Shown: positions 24,152-34,082 of the stretch, piece after piece
How positions within the stretch are numbered: position 1 is the first letter of the stretch
Layout: each line of letters begins with the position of its first letter
DNA from: Marinilabilia sp.
GTDB taxonomy: Bacteria > Bacteroidota > Bacteroidia > Bacteroidales > Marinilabiliaceae
Reading direction: 5' to 3'
Length of the DNA: 34,358 nucleotides
Assembly (NCBI RefSeq): GCF_016278715.1
Contig: NZ_JADQBH010000268.1
Location: 24,891-59,248 of the forward strand
Made by a program: the position numbers and the translations under genes
The notes under the pieces: generated by a model
Database searches by the model: none
What the model was told of the DNA's origin: nothing
Seen by the model: only the letters and a program-made list of their open reading frames with translations

Positions 24152-26499
24152 TTCAAAGAGACAATGTTTCTGATGACGTTCGAAATGCTTTTCGTCGCCT
24201 CTCAAAATATTGGAAATTATATCCTGTTTTTTTAATATTTTTCGTGGGACTGGCTTTTTTTTATATAAAATCAAAACCCAAAATCCATGAACTGAATGCC
24301 AAGTTGGTAGTGCATGAACGCCAACGCGGAGTGGCAGATCCCTCTTCTTTTATTCCGGGGTCCGAACTTTTCGCCGGACGCAATAGTTTTGAGAACAGCT
24401 TGTTAACCATTCAGGCCTCACCCATTATTAGAGAAGCCATTTCCAAGTTTAATACCCGAATTGAGTATTACCAGACTAAATGGATGTTTGATGAAGAGTT
24501 GTATAACTCGACTCCTTTTAAAGTTGTGATGGATGGAGCTGTCCCTCAGTTGGTTGGGGTCCGGTTTGAATTGGAAATTCTCAATGAAGAACAATACCGT
24601 ATTTCTGTAAATAAAGGAGATGGTGGTGTCTATGATTTTTTGAATCAGTCGTTTACCCGAAAGATTGAGGGCTATGATTTTTCCGGTGTGGGAAATTTTG
24701 GAGAACCCTTCTCTAATGAGCATTTTAAATTTACCATCTTTCTGGAGGATGACAACTGGGAGGTGCTGCTGAATAGTAAATATAAATTTATTATCAGTAA
24801 TGACGATCAATTGGTGGCTAGGTTCAAAGACCGTTTGGTGTTGGAAGCTGCTAACTTGAACGGTACGGTGGTTAATATTCGTTATCGCACCAATAATCCT
24901 GAAAAAGGGATGGATTTTCTCAGGGCTTTTTTGGAAACAGTGATAGAAAACAACCTGAAACGAAAAAACCACATTGCCAATTCCACTATCGATTATATTG
25001 ATTCCCTGCTTTCATCTGTCTCAGATTCATTGAAACAGGCAGAGCGAACGCTGCAGCGATACCAATCGGCCCGTGATGTCATGGATGTGAGTCAAAGTGC
25101 CGATCGCTTATACAACGAATTGGCCCGAATTCAGGAACAGAAAGCAGGTTATGAAACTCAGGTCGATTATCTTACCTATTTGTCTGATCAAATCGGGCGG
25201 GATGATGATTATACGGAGTATTCGATGTCGGCAGTGATGGCGCTCAATAACAATTCATTGAGCATACTGATGGAAGAGTATATCGGGTTGGTTGGACAAC
25301 GGACACGACTTGTTGAAAATGAACAGACTAAAAGTCCCTTGCTCAGCCAGGTGGAATCCAGAATTTCCAATCTCAGACGTACCATTCGTGAAAATGTGCG
25401 CTATGCCTTGAATATTGCGCAGCAGGAATTGCGGAAAGCTGAATCCAGAATGGCTACCATTCAGGGGCAGATAAGAAAACTTCCCGAAACACAGAGAAAT
25501 TTACAAACCTACCGACGCGATTTCAGATTAAATGACGAAACTTATACTTATCTGATGCAGAAAAAAGCGGAATCACAAATCGCCCGTGCTTCAAATCTGC
25601 CTGATTATGAGGTTTTTGACCCGCCTTCTTATGCTGAGCTGGTTAGCCCAAAAGCAAATAGACTTACCGGGTTTGCTGTTTTTCTTGCGCTTTTGTTCGG
25701 GACTATTTCTGCACTGTTTTTTGATAATGTTTTTGGGAAAGTCAGTGATGAAAAGGACCTAAAGAATATAGATGGTGCCCACTTCCTTGGAGAAATAATT
25801 CATGCCAGGTCATCCCGTCAACTATCGGGAAAGAACCAGTTCTCGGCTCAGTTAGAGTCTATTCGTACCCTGAGGAGTCATATTCTGGCATTCTGCAAGG
25901 ATGGAAAGCCCCATCTTTCCAAGTCGGAATTGATTTTGATTTCCTCTTCGGTGCAGGGAGAGGGAAAGACTTTTACTTCATTTTATTTGGCCAGGTCTCT
26001 GGCCCGCCTTGAACGCCCCACCCTTTTGGTTGAGCTTGATTTGAGACGGCCCAAGTTGGTAGAAAACTACACTCCTGAATTGAAGAATCAGCCTGGTCTG
26101 GTAGATTTTGTAAACGGAGAAGTTGATTTGAAAAGTATCATTTATCCGACCACCGAAGAAGGATTCTTTATTATTCCGGCGGGCAGTCTGTGTCCAAATC
26201 CCAGTGAGATTCTTGAGTCGGAGAAGTTTCGAGAGTTGCTGGAAGAAGTGAAAAAGCATTTTGAATTTGTAGTGTTGGATTCAGCGCCGTTGATAGTCGC
26301 AGACACCCGCGCAACGCTTGCTTTGGCCGATGCCGTAATTATGGTTACAAGGGCAGGATATACACCCTTAAATGTTCTGAAAAAGACCTTTGCTAATATG
26401 AAAGAGTTTAATGCCGGTAGGGTAGGATTAGTGCTTAATGATGTGACAATGGGACTGAACAGGCGTTATTATAATTACAAATATGGTTATAGAAAATAG
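24148..26499 (+). CDS. Wzc-like polysaccharide co-polymerase and tyrosine autokinase
   Basis: This 783-residue inner-membrane protein controls chain length and export. A first transmembrane helix lies near residues 24-43, a periplasmic Wzz-type and coiled-coil region follows (about 60-490), and a second helix near 508-530 follows SPKANRLTG. The cytoplasmic BY-kinase domain has Walker A SVQGEGKT (about 600), Walker A' LLVELDLRRPK (about 628) and Walker B FVVLDSAPL. The tail NRRYYNYKYGYRK is the autophosphorylated tyrosine cluster. Complete kinase and polymerase parts in one chain are the Gram-negative arrangement. A strong Shine-Dalgarno AAGGAGG (24133-24139) sits eight bases before the ATG, unusual for this phylum. 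Its 3' end overlaps the next gene by 17 bases. Confidence 0.94.
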   Translation: MIQRDNVSDDVRNAFRRLSKYWKLYPVFLIFFVGLAFFYIKSKPKIHELNAKLVVHERQRGVADPSSFIPGSELFAGRNSFENSLLTIQASPIIREAISKFNTRIEYYQTKWMFDEELYNSTPFKVVMDGAVPQLVGVRFELEILNEEQYRISVNKGDGGVYDFLNQSFTRKIEGYDFSGVGNFGEPFSNEHFKFTIFLEDDNWEVLLNSKYKFIISNDDQLVARFKDRLVLEAANLNGTVVNIRYRTNNPEKGMDFLRAFLETVIENNLKRKNHIANSTIDYIDSLLSSVSDSLKQAERTLQRYQSARDVMDVSQSADRLYNELARIQEQKAGYETQVDYLTYLSDQIGRDDDYTEYSMSAVMALNNNSLSILMEEYIGLVGQRTRLVENEQTKSPLLSQVESRISNLRRTIRENVRYALNIAQQELRKAESRMATIQGQIRKLPETQRNLQTYRRDFRLNDETYTYLMQKKAESQIARASNLPDYEVFDPPSYAELVSPKANRLTGFAVFLALLFGTISALFFDNVFGKVSDEKDLKNIDGAHFLGEIIHARSSRQLSGKNQFSAQLESIRTLRSHILAFCKDGKPHLSKSELILISSSVQGEGKTFTSFYLARSLARLERPTLLVELDLRRPKLVENYTPELKNQPGLVDFVNGEVDLKSIIYPTTEEGFFIIPAGSLCPNPSEILESEKFRELLEEVKKHFEFVVLDSAPLIVADTRATLALADAVIMVTRAGYTPLNVLKKTFANMKEFNAGRVGLVLNDVTMGLNRRYYNYKYGYRK

Positions 26500-27745
26500 C
26501 AATATTTATTCTATACGTTTCTGGGTACATTGGTATTTCTTTGCTCTTGTTCTGGCTCCATTTGTTTGTTTTGTGGATTATTACACTTTGGATCAGGGGT
26601 GGGACAAGATTTATGGTGCGTCCATTGTTCTTTTGGGTGTTCTGTTGCTTCTGGCTAAGGGTTCGGGCAATGTTGTTTTCAGGAATTATCTGATTGCCGG
26701 GATAATTCTGGCGGCCTATTATACCATCTGGGATATTACCTTGTGGCAGGGAACCGTGGAACGAAAAGGAATTTTTTACGAATTCCTGTTACATCGGACC
26801 ATTCATGCTGTTGCCATATTGTTTGTGGTGGATAATCTGCTGTTTTCCAAAAAACTTATTGAAACCCTTGTGTTGATGATTAAAGGCACCATTGTGGTCG
26901 CCGCGGTTTTTTCCATGATTCAGGTAGTGTATGATCCGTTTTTTTTTACACCTGACATCTTCGAAGAAATAATGTCCCGGTATTCATGGGGATCCAATAC
27001 ACTTCATGTCCGGCGTTTATCGATTTTTGGTTTTTCCAATCTCAACGACATTGGTCTTTCATTTTTGCCCATTGTGGCTGTGATGACCGGATATGAGGTA
27101 AAGGAAAAGGATCGTATTCCGGTTCTGATGCTCGTCCTAGCATTTTTTGTGGTGGTAGTCAACAATTCCAGATACATACAATTGGGCTTTTTTATTGCTG
27201 CTGCTCCTGCGCTTTATTACCGGGGACGATTGCTGCGAAATTCGTTGGTGGCTTTGTTGGGTATGGTAGCGTTGGTCCTCTTTATGGGGCTGGTACTTAA
27301 AGCAATCGGATATGACGTGGGCCTTTACATAGATGAACGTTTGCTGGACGATTCGGGTGGGTCACGAATTCTCGCTTTTGAGATTTTTTCCCGGTTTTTC
27401 CCCGACAATCCGATTTTTGGCACCGGACAGCACCTGACACAGGAAATCCTTGTGGCTCTGGCCGGGCGTTCGTCCCAAATTCACGTGGGGTATCTGTCTC
27501 ATCTTTACTCTTTTGGTATCGTTGGTACCTTTCTGGCTTTGGCTTTTTGGATACTTATTGCTTTCAGGTTGTGGAAAGTGGCTAAAAGGACCGGGTTCTG
27601 GGGTAGTTATTATGGATTTATGGTGTTCCTGTGGGCCAACGTAACGATGGTCTTTTATTGGGTATTTACTTTTGGGCTGGCATTGTGTTATCTGTTTGCA
27701 TCTTATTACGCTTCAAAAGAAGATGAAAAGAGTTTGAAAGAATAA
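26483..27745 (+). CDS. O-antigen ligase/polymerase (Wzy-like) membrane protein
   Basis: The 420-residue protein has about ten to twelve hydrophobic helices and a large periplasmic loop around residues 270-335 (DERLLDDSGGSRILAFEIF, FGTGQH, HVGYLSHLYSFGIVG), the pattern of the Wzy_C/O-antigen ligase family. The His in the HVGYLSHLYSFG block matches the conserved His of this family. In a Wzx/Wzy locus it most probably polymerises lipid-linked repeat units in the periplasm. These proteins diverge quickly, so the assignment rests on topology, the short motif and position. The start overlaps the Wzc-like gene by 17 bases. Confidence 0.82.
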   Translation: MVIENSNIYSIRFWVHWYFFALVLAPFVCFVDYYTLDQGWDKIYGASIVLLGVLLLLAKGSGNVVFRNYLIAGIILAAYYTIWDITLWQGTVERKGIFYEFLLHRTIHAVAILFVVDNLLFSKKLIETLVLMIKGTIVVAAVFSMIQVVYDPFFFTPDIFEEIMSRYSWGSNTLHVRRLSIFGFSNLNDIGLSFLPIVAVMTGYEVKEKDRIPVLMLVLAFFVVVVNNSRYIQLGFFIAAAPALYYRGRLLRNSLVALLGMVALVLFMGLVLKAIGYDVGLYIDERLLDDSGGSRILAFEIFSRFFPDNPIFGTGQHLTQEILVALAGRSSQIHVGYLSHLYSFGIVGTFLALAFWILIAFRLWKVAKRTGFWGSYYGFMVFLWANVTMVFYWVFTFGLALCYLFASYYASKEDEKSLKE

Positions 27746-27892
27746 TTATTTTTTAATCAGGCATAAGGCATGGAAGTCTGAGGTCAAGGGCAGTTGCTCA
27801 ATGACTCTCGGTCTTTTTTTAAAGGAATCATTTAATCTGTCAATTTTGAATCAGAAGATTCCATCCAACCTTAAAAAAGAAATTAAATTAGG

Positions 27893-29263
27893 ATGAATAT
27901 TATTCAGATTATAAAAAAGAGGTTTTTAAACTCAGGGAGCGATCGGGGTAAGGGAATAAAAAAGAACATCACGGGTATGTTCGGGCTCAAGGGATTGGAT
28001 GTAGGGATTAGTTACCTGAGATTTCCCCTGACTCTGAAATTTCTTGGAACAGAACTTCATGGTGTCTGGCTCACGCTGGGGGGGATCATGAACTGGTTTA
28101 GTTTTTTCAATATTGGCCTGGGTACCGGGTTGCGCAATAAACTTGCCGAAGCCCTTGCTGAGAATAATATTAAACTGGCTCGTATATATGTAAGTTCAAC
28201 TTATACCATCATCTCCATCATCAGTGTTGTCATGTTTGCCTTGCTGATGGTAAGTGTTTTTGCTCTGGACTGGCCGAAGATTGTGGCGGTTGATGATTCG
28301 TTCAATCAAATGCTGGTTACTACCCTGCTGATAGTGTTTACTTTTTTTGCCTTGCGCTTTATTCTGCAGCTGGTGGGAACTATTTTGGTGGCAGATCAAC
28401 GTCCGGCATTGAGCCAGCTGCTCAGAACCATCTCCAGCGTAATTTTCTTTATCGGTATCTGGATTGCCCTGAAATACCGGATAATGTACGGGAATCTGGT
28501 GGTCGTGGGTGTTTTATCCACGGGCTCAGTGGTGGTGGTGCAAATTATTGCTTCCTTCATTCTTTTTTCCCGGCGGTACAAACACATCAGCCCTTCTCTG
28601 AAGTACATCGACTGGCACAAATTCAGGTCGCTTGCCTCCGTGGGGATCCAGTTTTTTATAGTTCAGATATCAGTTATTATAATGTTTTCTACCGATAACA
28701 TTATAATCTCTCAGGTTTCAGGTCCGGAGGATGTGGTACCCTACAATGTGGCCCGAAAGTATTTCGGTATTGTGGAAATGTTATTTCTCATCGTTTTGGA
28801 GCCTTTTTGGTCGGCATTTACACAAGCTTACACCAAAAACGAGGTAAGCTGGATAAAGAAATCCATACGGCAACTTCTTTTACTTTGGGGTTTTTCTGTT
28901 GTGGGGAGTTTTATTATGCTGGCCATTTCGGGGTGGGTTTACGATATATGGATTGGAGACATGGTTGCTGTTCCCTTGCGTCTGTCGGTGTTGATGATGT
29001 TTTTCTTCATAATTAAATCGTGGAACAATGTATTTGTGTATTTGATCAACGGGGTTGGAAAGATTCGTTTGCAGCTCTATATGTCAATTGTGATTGCGAT
29101 TATAAATATCCCACTCTCTATTTATTTTGCCAGGGATCTGGAGATGGGGTCTGACGGGGTAATTCTTGGTACTATTGTTTGTCTTTCATTTGGTGCTGTG
29201 CTTCACCCCATTCAGTATAAAAGAATTATTAATAAAACGGCCCGGGGAATCTGGAACCGGTAA
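27893..29263 (+). CDS. Wzx-like oligosaccharide flippase
   Basis: This 456-residue protein has about twelve to fourteen transmembrane helices of the MOP/MATE-type polysaccharide flippase superfamily, which moves undecaprenyl-linked oligosaccharide across the inner membrane. The N-terminal block DVGISYLRFPLTLKFLGTEL and the following GVWLTLGGIMNWFSFFNIGLGTG are characteristic of Bacteroidota Wzx proteins. The middle helix pair near residue 260 reads FSTDNIIISQVSGPEDVVPY, also conserved. A 147-base gap separates it from the Wzy-like gene, and an 11-base gap links it to the GT4 gene. Confidence 0.9.
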   Translation: MNIIQIIKKRFLNSGSDRGKGIKKNITGMFGLKGLDVGISYLRFPLTLKFLGTELHGVWLTLGGIMNWFSFFNIGLGTGLRNKLAEALAENNIKLARIYVSSTYTIISIISVVMFALLMVSVFALDWPKIVAVDDSFNQMLVTTLLIVFTFFALRFILQLVGTILVADQRPALSQLLRTISSVIFFIGIWIALKYRIMYGNLVVVGVLSTGSVVVVQIIASFILFSRRYKHISPSLKYIDWHKFRSLASVGIQFFIVQISVIIMFSTDNIIISQVSGPEDVVPYNVARKYFGIVEMLFLIVLEPFWSAFTQAYTKNEVSWIKKSIRQLLLLWGFSVVGSFIMLAISGWVYDIWIGDMVAVPLRLSVLMMFFFIIKSWNNVFVYLINGVGKIRLQLYMSIVIAIINIPLSIYFARDLEMGSDGVILGTIVCLSFGAVLHPIQYKRIINKTARGIWNR

Positions 29264-29274
29264 AAACTGTTCTT

Positions 29275-30528
29275 ATGCGTGTAGTATTTCTTAGTACCAA
29301 CCAAACAAGAGGAGGAGCTGCAATAGCGGCAAACCGATATTTTGATGCCTATTGTTCTGTAGGGGGGAATGCCGTTTATGCCCCGGGAAGTGTGCAAAAG
29401 CCGGGTCCGGGTATTGTGAGTTTGCGACACTCCTGGCCGATTCGAAAATTGGTTAAATATCTGTTAAAGCAAGAGCGGCGCAAAACACTGAAACTTAAGA
29501 TTCCTAATGAAGGATATTGGTCAGCTCCGGTAAATTCCCGGTTTCGTAGTCCTAAAATCAGAAAATTAAATCCTGACTTGGTGTGTTTGAACTGGATAAA
29601 CGATGATTTTCTGTCTATCGATGAAATTGGCCGTTTTAAGGTACCGGTAGTTTGGGTTTTTCACGATTTATGGGCTGTTACCGGAGGGTGTCATTATCCG
29701 GGTAGTTGTTCCGGATTTTATCAGAGCTGTGGCAATTGCCCCAAATTGAAATACCCCGGCGAAAATGACTGGAGCCGTCAAATCTGGCGAAAAAAATATG
29801 AAGCCTGGAATCATCTGGATATGACTATTCTTTGTCCGAGTAACTGGATGGCACGGGAGGTAAAGAAGAGCAGATTGTTTGGAGATAAACGCATAGAGGT
29901 GTGTCCATACAGTATTGAAACAGAAATTTTCAAGCCGATGGATAGTGAAGCTTTTCGGGAAGAATTGGGGATTCGCCCACATCAAAAGGTTTTGTTATTC
30001 GGAGCTGTCAACTCTATGCATGATACCCGTAAAGGGGCTCATTTGTTGGTAGAGGCTTTGGAAAAGCTGGATGGCCGGATTGATCCTGACGAATTGGTTT
30101 TTATGGTTTTTGGTGCCAAAGAGTCTCCTGCATTGGAGAAGGTACCTTACCGGATTATCAACCTCGGATTTGTGAGTGAAAAAGAAGATTTGGCCCGTTA
30201 TTATGCGGCAAGCACTGCTTTTGTACTTCCCTCTCTGGAGGACAATCTGCCTAATACCGTATTGGAATCTCTTTCTTGTGGAACTCCTGTTGTCGCATTT
30301 GATATTGGAGGTATTTCTGACATGATTGATCATGGCGACAATGGTCTTTTGGTTAAGAGGGTGGATACTTCTCTTTTGGCAGATGCCTTGGAGACATTGG
30401 TGAAAATGCCCGCTGACCGCTATGGAACCATGCAAAAAGCTTCCCGCAAAAAAATTGAGGATCATTTTTCACGGGAAGTGGTCGGACAAAAGTTAAAGGA
30501 GATATTTAGTTCGGTGGTAAGTGAATGA
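29275..30528 (+). CDS. Family 4 glycosyltransferase
   Basis: The 417-residue protein has the GT-B fold. N-terminal elements MRVVFLSTNQTRGGAAIAAN and VPVVWVFHDLWAVTGGCHYP are followed by a Cys-rich loop (GSCSGFYQSCGNCPKL, about 140-155) typical of a subgroup of capsule GT4 enzymes. The C-terminal donor domain holds SLEDNLPNTVLESLSCGTPVV (about 320-340), matching the GT4 E-x7-E-type region with Asp in place of the first Glu, and the VAFDIGGISDMI block. It transfers a nucleotide sugar to the growing repeat unit on the cytoplasmic face; donor and acceptor are unknown. The Cys loop is intact, which suggests a metal or disulfide site. Confidence 0.9.
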   Translation: MRVVFLSTNQTRGGAAIAANRYFDAYCSVGGNAVYAPGSVQKPGPGIVSLRHSWPIRKLVKYLLKQERRKTLKLKIPNEGYWSAPVNSRFRSPKIRKLNPDLVCLNWINDDFLSIDEIGRFKVPVVWVFHDLWAVTGGCHYPGSCSGFYQSCGNCPKLKYPGENDWSRQIWRKKYEAWNHLDMTILCPSNWMAREVKKSRLFGDKRIEVCPYSIETEIFKPMDSEAFREELGIRPHQKVLLFGAVNSMHDTRKGAHLLVEALEKLDGRIDPDELVFMVFGAKESPALEKVPYRIINLGFVSEKEDLARYYAASTAFVLPSLEDNLPNTVLESLSCGTPVVAFDIGGISDMIDHGDNGLLVKRVDTSLLADALETLVKMPADRYGTMQKASRKKIEDHFSREVVGQKLKEIFSSVVSE

Positions 30529-30669
30529 ATCATATAAGGCATAAAAAAATTCACATGCAACAATTGAATCAGGTATGTATTTAAAGAATGATTAAATATA
30601 TGTAACTGAATTTCCTGTTGAAATTGGAACTTGATTCATTCGTATTCTAGTGAGAAAACAGAAATTAAA

Positions 30670-31518
30670 ATGGATAAAAACAATTTACCAAAAGTAACTA
30701 TTGTAACCCCTTCATTCAACCAGGCAGATTTTTTGGAGGAAACAATGTTATCGGTTCTTAATCAGAGTTATACTAATATCGAATACATCGTGGTTGACGG
30801 TGGTTCTACAGATGGAAGTGTGGACATCATCAAAAAGTATGAAGAACGCCTGGCCTGGTGGATAAGTGAGCCGGACAATGGGCAGAGCGACGCCATCAAT
30901 AAGGGGTTTAAGGGGGCTACCGGACAAATCTACAACTGGCTCAATTCTGACGATGTGCTTTATCCTGATGCGGTGAAAGTGGCCGTTCATTTTATGCAAA
31001 AACATCCGGAGAATGAAGTGGTTTATGGCGACCGTGTTGTTATTGATCAGAACAGCAATATCGTTGATGTTTTTGAGCCCCTGACCGTTACTCGATCGTC
31101 GTCCCGTTTTTTGTTACGCATCCCTCAGGAGGTTACTTTTTTTACTGCCGATTTGTGGCATCGTGTCAACGGACTCAACGAGGAACTGCATTATGTGATG
31201 GACTCCGATTTATGGTTTCGGTTTTTGGAGGAAACGACATTTTTTCACATTCCGGTGTTTATGGGAGCTTACCGGGAGCATGAAGAGTCCAAGTCGGTTT
31301 TCGGAATTGGCCGAAATAAGAATGAAAGGGCGCTGGAGGAGATTCGTTTTTTGAAGCAAAATTATTCAACCTATTGGTCGGGAATAAAACTGCTGCGAAA
31401 GTTCTATAAATATTACGCTATTGTTCGAACCGCTTACGATCACAATAAAAGGAAGCGCAGGTTAATGAAAGAGGAAGTAAGAACGTTGACTGCAGGAAAT
31501 TCCGATAGTTCAGTTTGA
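30670..31518 (+). CDS. Family 2 glycosyltransferase
   Basis: The protein is a GT-A fold inverting transferase of about 282 residues. VTIVTPSFNQADFLEETMLS opens the domain; YIVVDGGSTDGS holds the nucleotide-binding Asp; GQSDAINKGFKGATG and NWLNSDDVLYPDA (the DXD-type metal site near residue 97) follow. The C-terminal region has MDSDLWFRFLEE, the acceptor-side ED-type block, and a basic tail. The open frame extends upstream to a TTG at 30631, but the ATG at 30670 gives the normal N-terminus. The next gene begins 27 bases after its stop. Confidence 0.9.
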   Translation: MDKNNLPKVTIVTPSFNQADFLEETMLSVLNQSYTNIEYIVVDGGSTDGSVDIIKKYEERLAWWISEPDNGQSDAINKGFKGATGQIYNWLNSDDVLYPDAVKVAVHFMQKHPENEVVYGDRVVIDQNSNIVDVFEPLTVTRSSSRFLLRIPQEVTFFTADLWHRVNGLNEELHYVMDSDLWFRFLEETTFFHIPVFMGAYREHEESKSVFGIGRNKNERALEEIRFLKQNYSTYWSGIKLLRKFYKYYAIVRTAYDHNKRKRRLMKEEVRTLTAGNSDSSV

Positions 31519-31545
31519 TGAGGTATTTGATTTAAATCAGGAGGT

Positions 31546-32709
31546 ATGTTTAAAAAAGCCGATATAGTAAGTTATTCATATAGAAGCATTCGAACGGTTG
31601 CAGCTTCTTTGTATTATCTGCGTTACGACCTGGAAAATGCTGATTCTTTTAATGCAAGAGAAAAATTAATTCCTGACCATTGCCGGATTGATGCTGACTT
31701 TTTTCGGACTTATAAGCAGCGATGGCTGCCCTGGAGTTCTTCTTATTTGCTGTCAAGGAGTGAGTTAGAAGTTTATTGTCATATAGGGAATACAAAAAGT
31801 CTTGATTATGTGCCCTGGAATGTTTGGTTTACTTCGATTATTCCTGCCCTGAATAACAAGGTGATGTCTGGAGGATATGCTGAAAAGGGGAATTACAGAA
31901 AACTTTATGGAATAGATAATGAACCGTTGTCATTTCTTCGGTTTTTAAACGGAATATGCTATGATTCATCTGGTGGGTTGATTCATAACCCGGAGGAGGT
32001 TCTTGAGCAGAAGTTGAAGGAACAAACAAAGGTATTGGCGAAACCTGCAATCGAATCCTGGGGAGGAAAAAATGTGTTGGTGTTTGAACGGGATAAAAAG
32101 GGTGCATGGAAATGTGCAAATGGAGAGGTGGTGCTTTCGTTTAAGAATTTAGTGTCTTTTTATAAGAGAAACTTCGTAATTCAGGAGTTTCTGGAATCCC
32201 ATCCTTTTTTCAAGCGCTTTAACCCAACTTCCTTTAATTCAATAAGGGTGTATGCATACCGCTCTCCAAAAGATGAGCAGATCCATATTTTGCATACTCT
32301 TTTAAAAGTTGGAGGAAAAGGTAGTATGGTGGATAATATTACGGCAGGGGGGCTCTTTTTCTATATTTTGCCTGATGGAAAGTTTCTGTATGGATTGTCT
32401 CATGATCTGAAAAAAATTGAAGTGGTGCCCGATGGTTCGGGGCAACCCTTAAGTGATGAACCCAAAGTTCCCGGGCTTAATGAAATAAAAGCACTGGCCT
32501 CGAAAATTGCGTTGAACGCCCCTTTTCACCGTCTGCTTGCAATTGATCTGAATATTGATGCCCGGGGTATTCCGAGGCTGATTGAAATAAACCTGTCCGA
32601 ACCGGGAGGGGGTGTGCAGGTCTTTGGATTTCCGTTTTTCGGAAGCTTCACCGATGAAGTTATTGAGTTTTGTAAATCGCATAAAAAAACAAACTTCTTA
32701 AAAATCTGA
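31546..32709 (+). CDS. Sugar-transfer-associated ATP-grasp protein, copy 1
   Basis: The 387-residue protein resembles the ATP-grasp family found in polysaccharide loci (sugar-transfer-associated ATP-grasp). ATP-grasp enzymes ligate a carboxylate to an amine or thiol through an acyl-phosphate. Visible elements are the Lys strand and glycine loop LAKPAIESWGGKNVLVF (about 165-180), the FVIQEFL hinge (about 207), FNPTSFNSIRVYAYR (about 224), VGGKGSMVDNITAGG (about 255) and the metal-binding end AIDLNIDARGIPRLIEINLS (about 332-352). All look intact. The substrate is unknown. An AGGAGG ribosome site abuts the ATG with a one-base spacer, so initiation may be unusual. The next gene is a divergent paralogue, so a two-step or heteromeric activity is possible. 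Confidence 0.82.
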   Translation: MFKKADIVSYSYRSIRTVAASLYYLRYDLENADSFNAREKLIPDHCRIDADFFRTYKQRWLPWSSSYLLSRSELEVYCHIGNTKSLDYVPWNVWFTSIIPALNNKVMSGGYAEKGNYRKLYGIDNEPLSFLRFLNGICYDSSGGLIHNPEEVLEQKLKEQTKVLAKPAIESWGGKNVLVFERDKKGAWKCANGEVVLSFKNLVSFYKRNFVIQEFLESHPFFKRFNPTSFNSIRVYAYRSPKDEQIHILHTLLKVGGKGSMVDNITAGGLFFYILPDGKFLYGLSHDLKKIEVVPDGSGQPLSDEPKVPGLNEIKALASKIALNAPFHRLLAIDLNIDARGIPRLIEINLSEPGGGVQVFGFPFFGSFTDEVIEFCKSHKKTNFLKI

Positions 32710-32782
32710 ATCGGTCAGGAGTGATTAATGCAAAAATGGTAGGAATATTTCCACGAACGAAGCTGATTAATTGATTGAAAGA

Positions 32783-33964
32783 ATGAATATTATACGATAT
32801 AAATTGTTTTCCTATTATAGAGGAGCTTTTGGCCTTTTCTACAGAAGTTTAAAGAAACTTACCAGGAGAGCTTCGACTTATCACATATTCACCGGATGCG
32901 TGATGAAAGGAGATGAATATTGGCGGACCATGCCTTTCCCTATTCGGAGAACGCCCGAAAAGGGCAAATTGCAACAATACAGGAACAAATGGCTTGCAAT
33001 ATCACCCAATGTGCCCGATTTGTACTTACGGCTGTATAGCTCCTTTTCGGGTGTGGATAGTTGCGATTTTGTACCTGCCAGTCTGTATTATACTCATGTG
33101 GAGCCCATGTTGAATAATGTGGAGTTTTCAAGGAGTTTTGCTGATAAGAATTTGTATGGGTTGCTTGTGGACAATTCAGTTTTGCCGGAGGTTTTATTAA
33201 GGAAAATGAATGGTATTTGGTACGATGGCCGGTATAATAGTGTTCGGGATATTGACGAGATTATAAAAGATATTGCCAAAACACATGAGAAAGTGATTGT
33301 TAAACATGCTGTGGCGTCGCAGGGAGGAGAAAATATTTTTTGTGTTAAGAGTGATGGTGATCGCCTGTATTTGCGTGATGATATTGTGGATAAAGCCTGG
33401 TTCGAAAAACATTTTGACAATAATTTTCTCGTTCAGGCTTATGTTTATCAACATGCATTTTATGAGCGCTTCAATGCGACATCACTCAACACCTTCCGGG
33501 TTTATACCTACCGGTCGGTTAAAGATGATTCGGTACATGTTCTTAGTGCCATTCTGAGAGTGGGTGGCCCCGGTTCTGTGGTTGACAACATAAAAAAAGG
33601 GGGGAAGGCGTGTGGAATAAATCTTGAGACGGGGAAGCTCAATGGCTTGGTTTATGGAAGCGATGGAAATTCATCGGCTTATGTGGGGGAGGTGGATATT
33701 GATAAGGAGGGTGACCTCTATAAATTTCATGAAGTAGCCCAAAAGGCAAAGGAGCTGGCACGGAAACAGTTTTATACACGGGTGATCGGTTTTGATTTTT
33801 GTGTGAATCGAAATGGTCAGGTGAATATGATTGAATTGAACAATTATGATGTTGGAATAGATAGCCTACAGATGTGCAACGGACCGCTATTTCGGGAATT
33901 TACTGACGAGGTGATTGATTATTGTAAAAAGAAGAAAAAGAATTTCAGATTTATTATTCGATAA
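32783..33964 (+). CDS. Sugar-transfer-associated ATP-grasp protein, copy 2
   Basis: This 393-residue protein is a divergent tandem paralogue of its upstream neighbour. Shared landmarks are VIVKHAVASQGGENIF (about 172-188), FLVQAYVYQHAFYERFNATS (about 213-232), NTFRVYTYRSVKDDSVHVLS, VGGPGSVVDNIKKGG (about 259-273) and the ligand end GFDFCVNRNGQVNMIELNNY (about 334-353). The FTDEVIDYCKKKKK tail matches FTDEVIEFCKSHKK in copy 1. N-terminal regions differ more, pointing to different acceptors. The open frame reaches a TTG at 32771, but the ATG at 32783 is the better start. A 73-base gap separates the two copies. Function is inferred only from family. Confidence 0.82.
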   Translation: MNIIRYKLFSYYRGAFGLFYRSLKKLTRRASTYHIFTGCVMKGDEYWRTMPFPIRRTPEKGKLQQYRNKWLAISPNVPDLYLRLYSSFSGVDSCDFVPASLYYTHVEPMLNNVEFSRSFADKNLYGLLVDNSVLPEVLLRKMNGIWYDGRYNSVRDIDEIIKDIAKTHEKVIVKHAVASQGGENIFCVKSDGDRLYLRDDIVDKAWFEKHFDNNFLVQAYVYQHAFYERFNATSLNTFRVYTYRSVKDDSVHVLSAILRVGGPGSVVDNIKKGGKACGINLETGKLNGLVYGSDGNSSAYVGEVDIDKEGDLYKFHEVAQKAKELARKQFYTRVIGFDFCVNRNGQVNMIELNNYDVGIDSLQMCNGPLFREFTDEVIDYCKKKKKNFRFIIR

Positions 33965-34082
33965 CGCATCTGTTTAACCTGATTAATTCATAAGTTTTCG
34001 CAGACAGTTGGACATCGTAATAGATTATTTGTGAATTGTTCAGGTTAAAACAAATATAGAAAATGGGCTGGAAATTTTGTTT

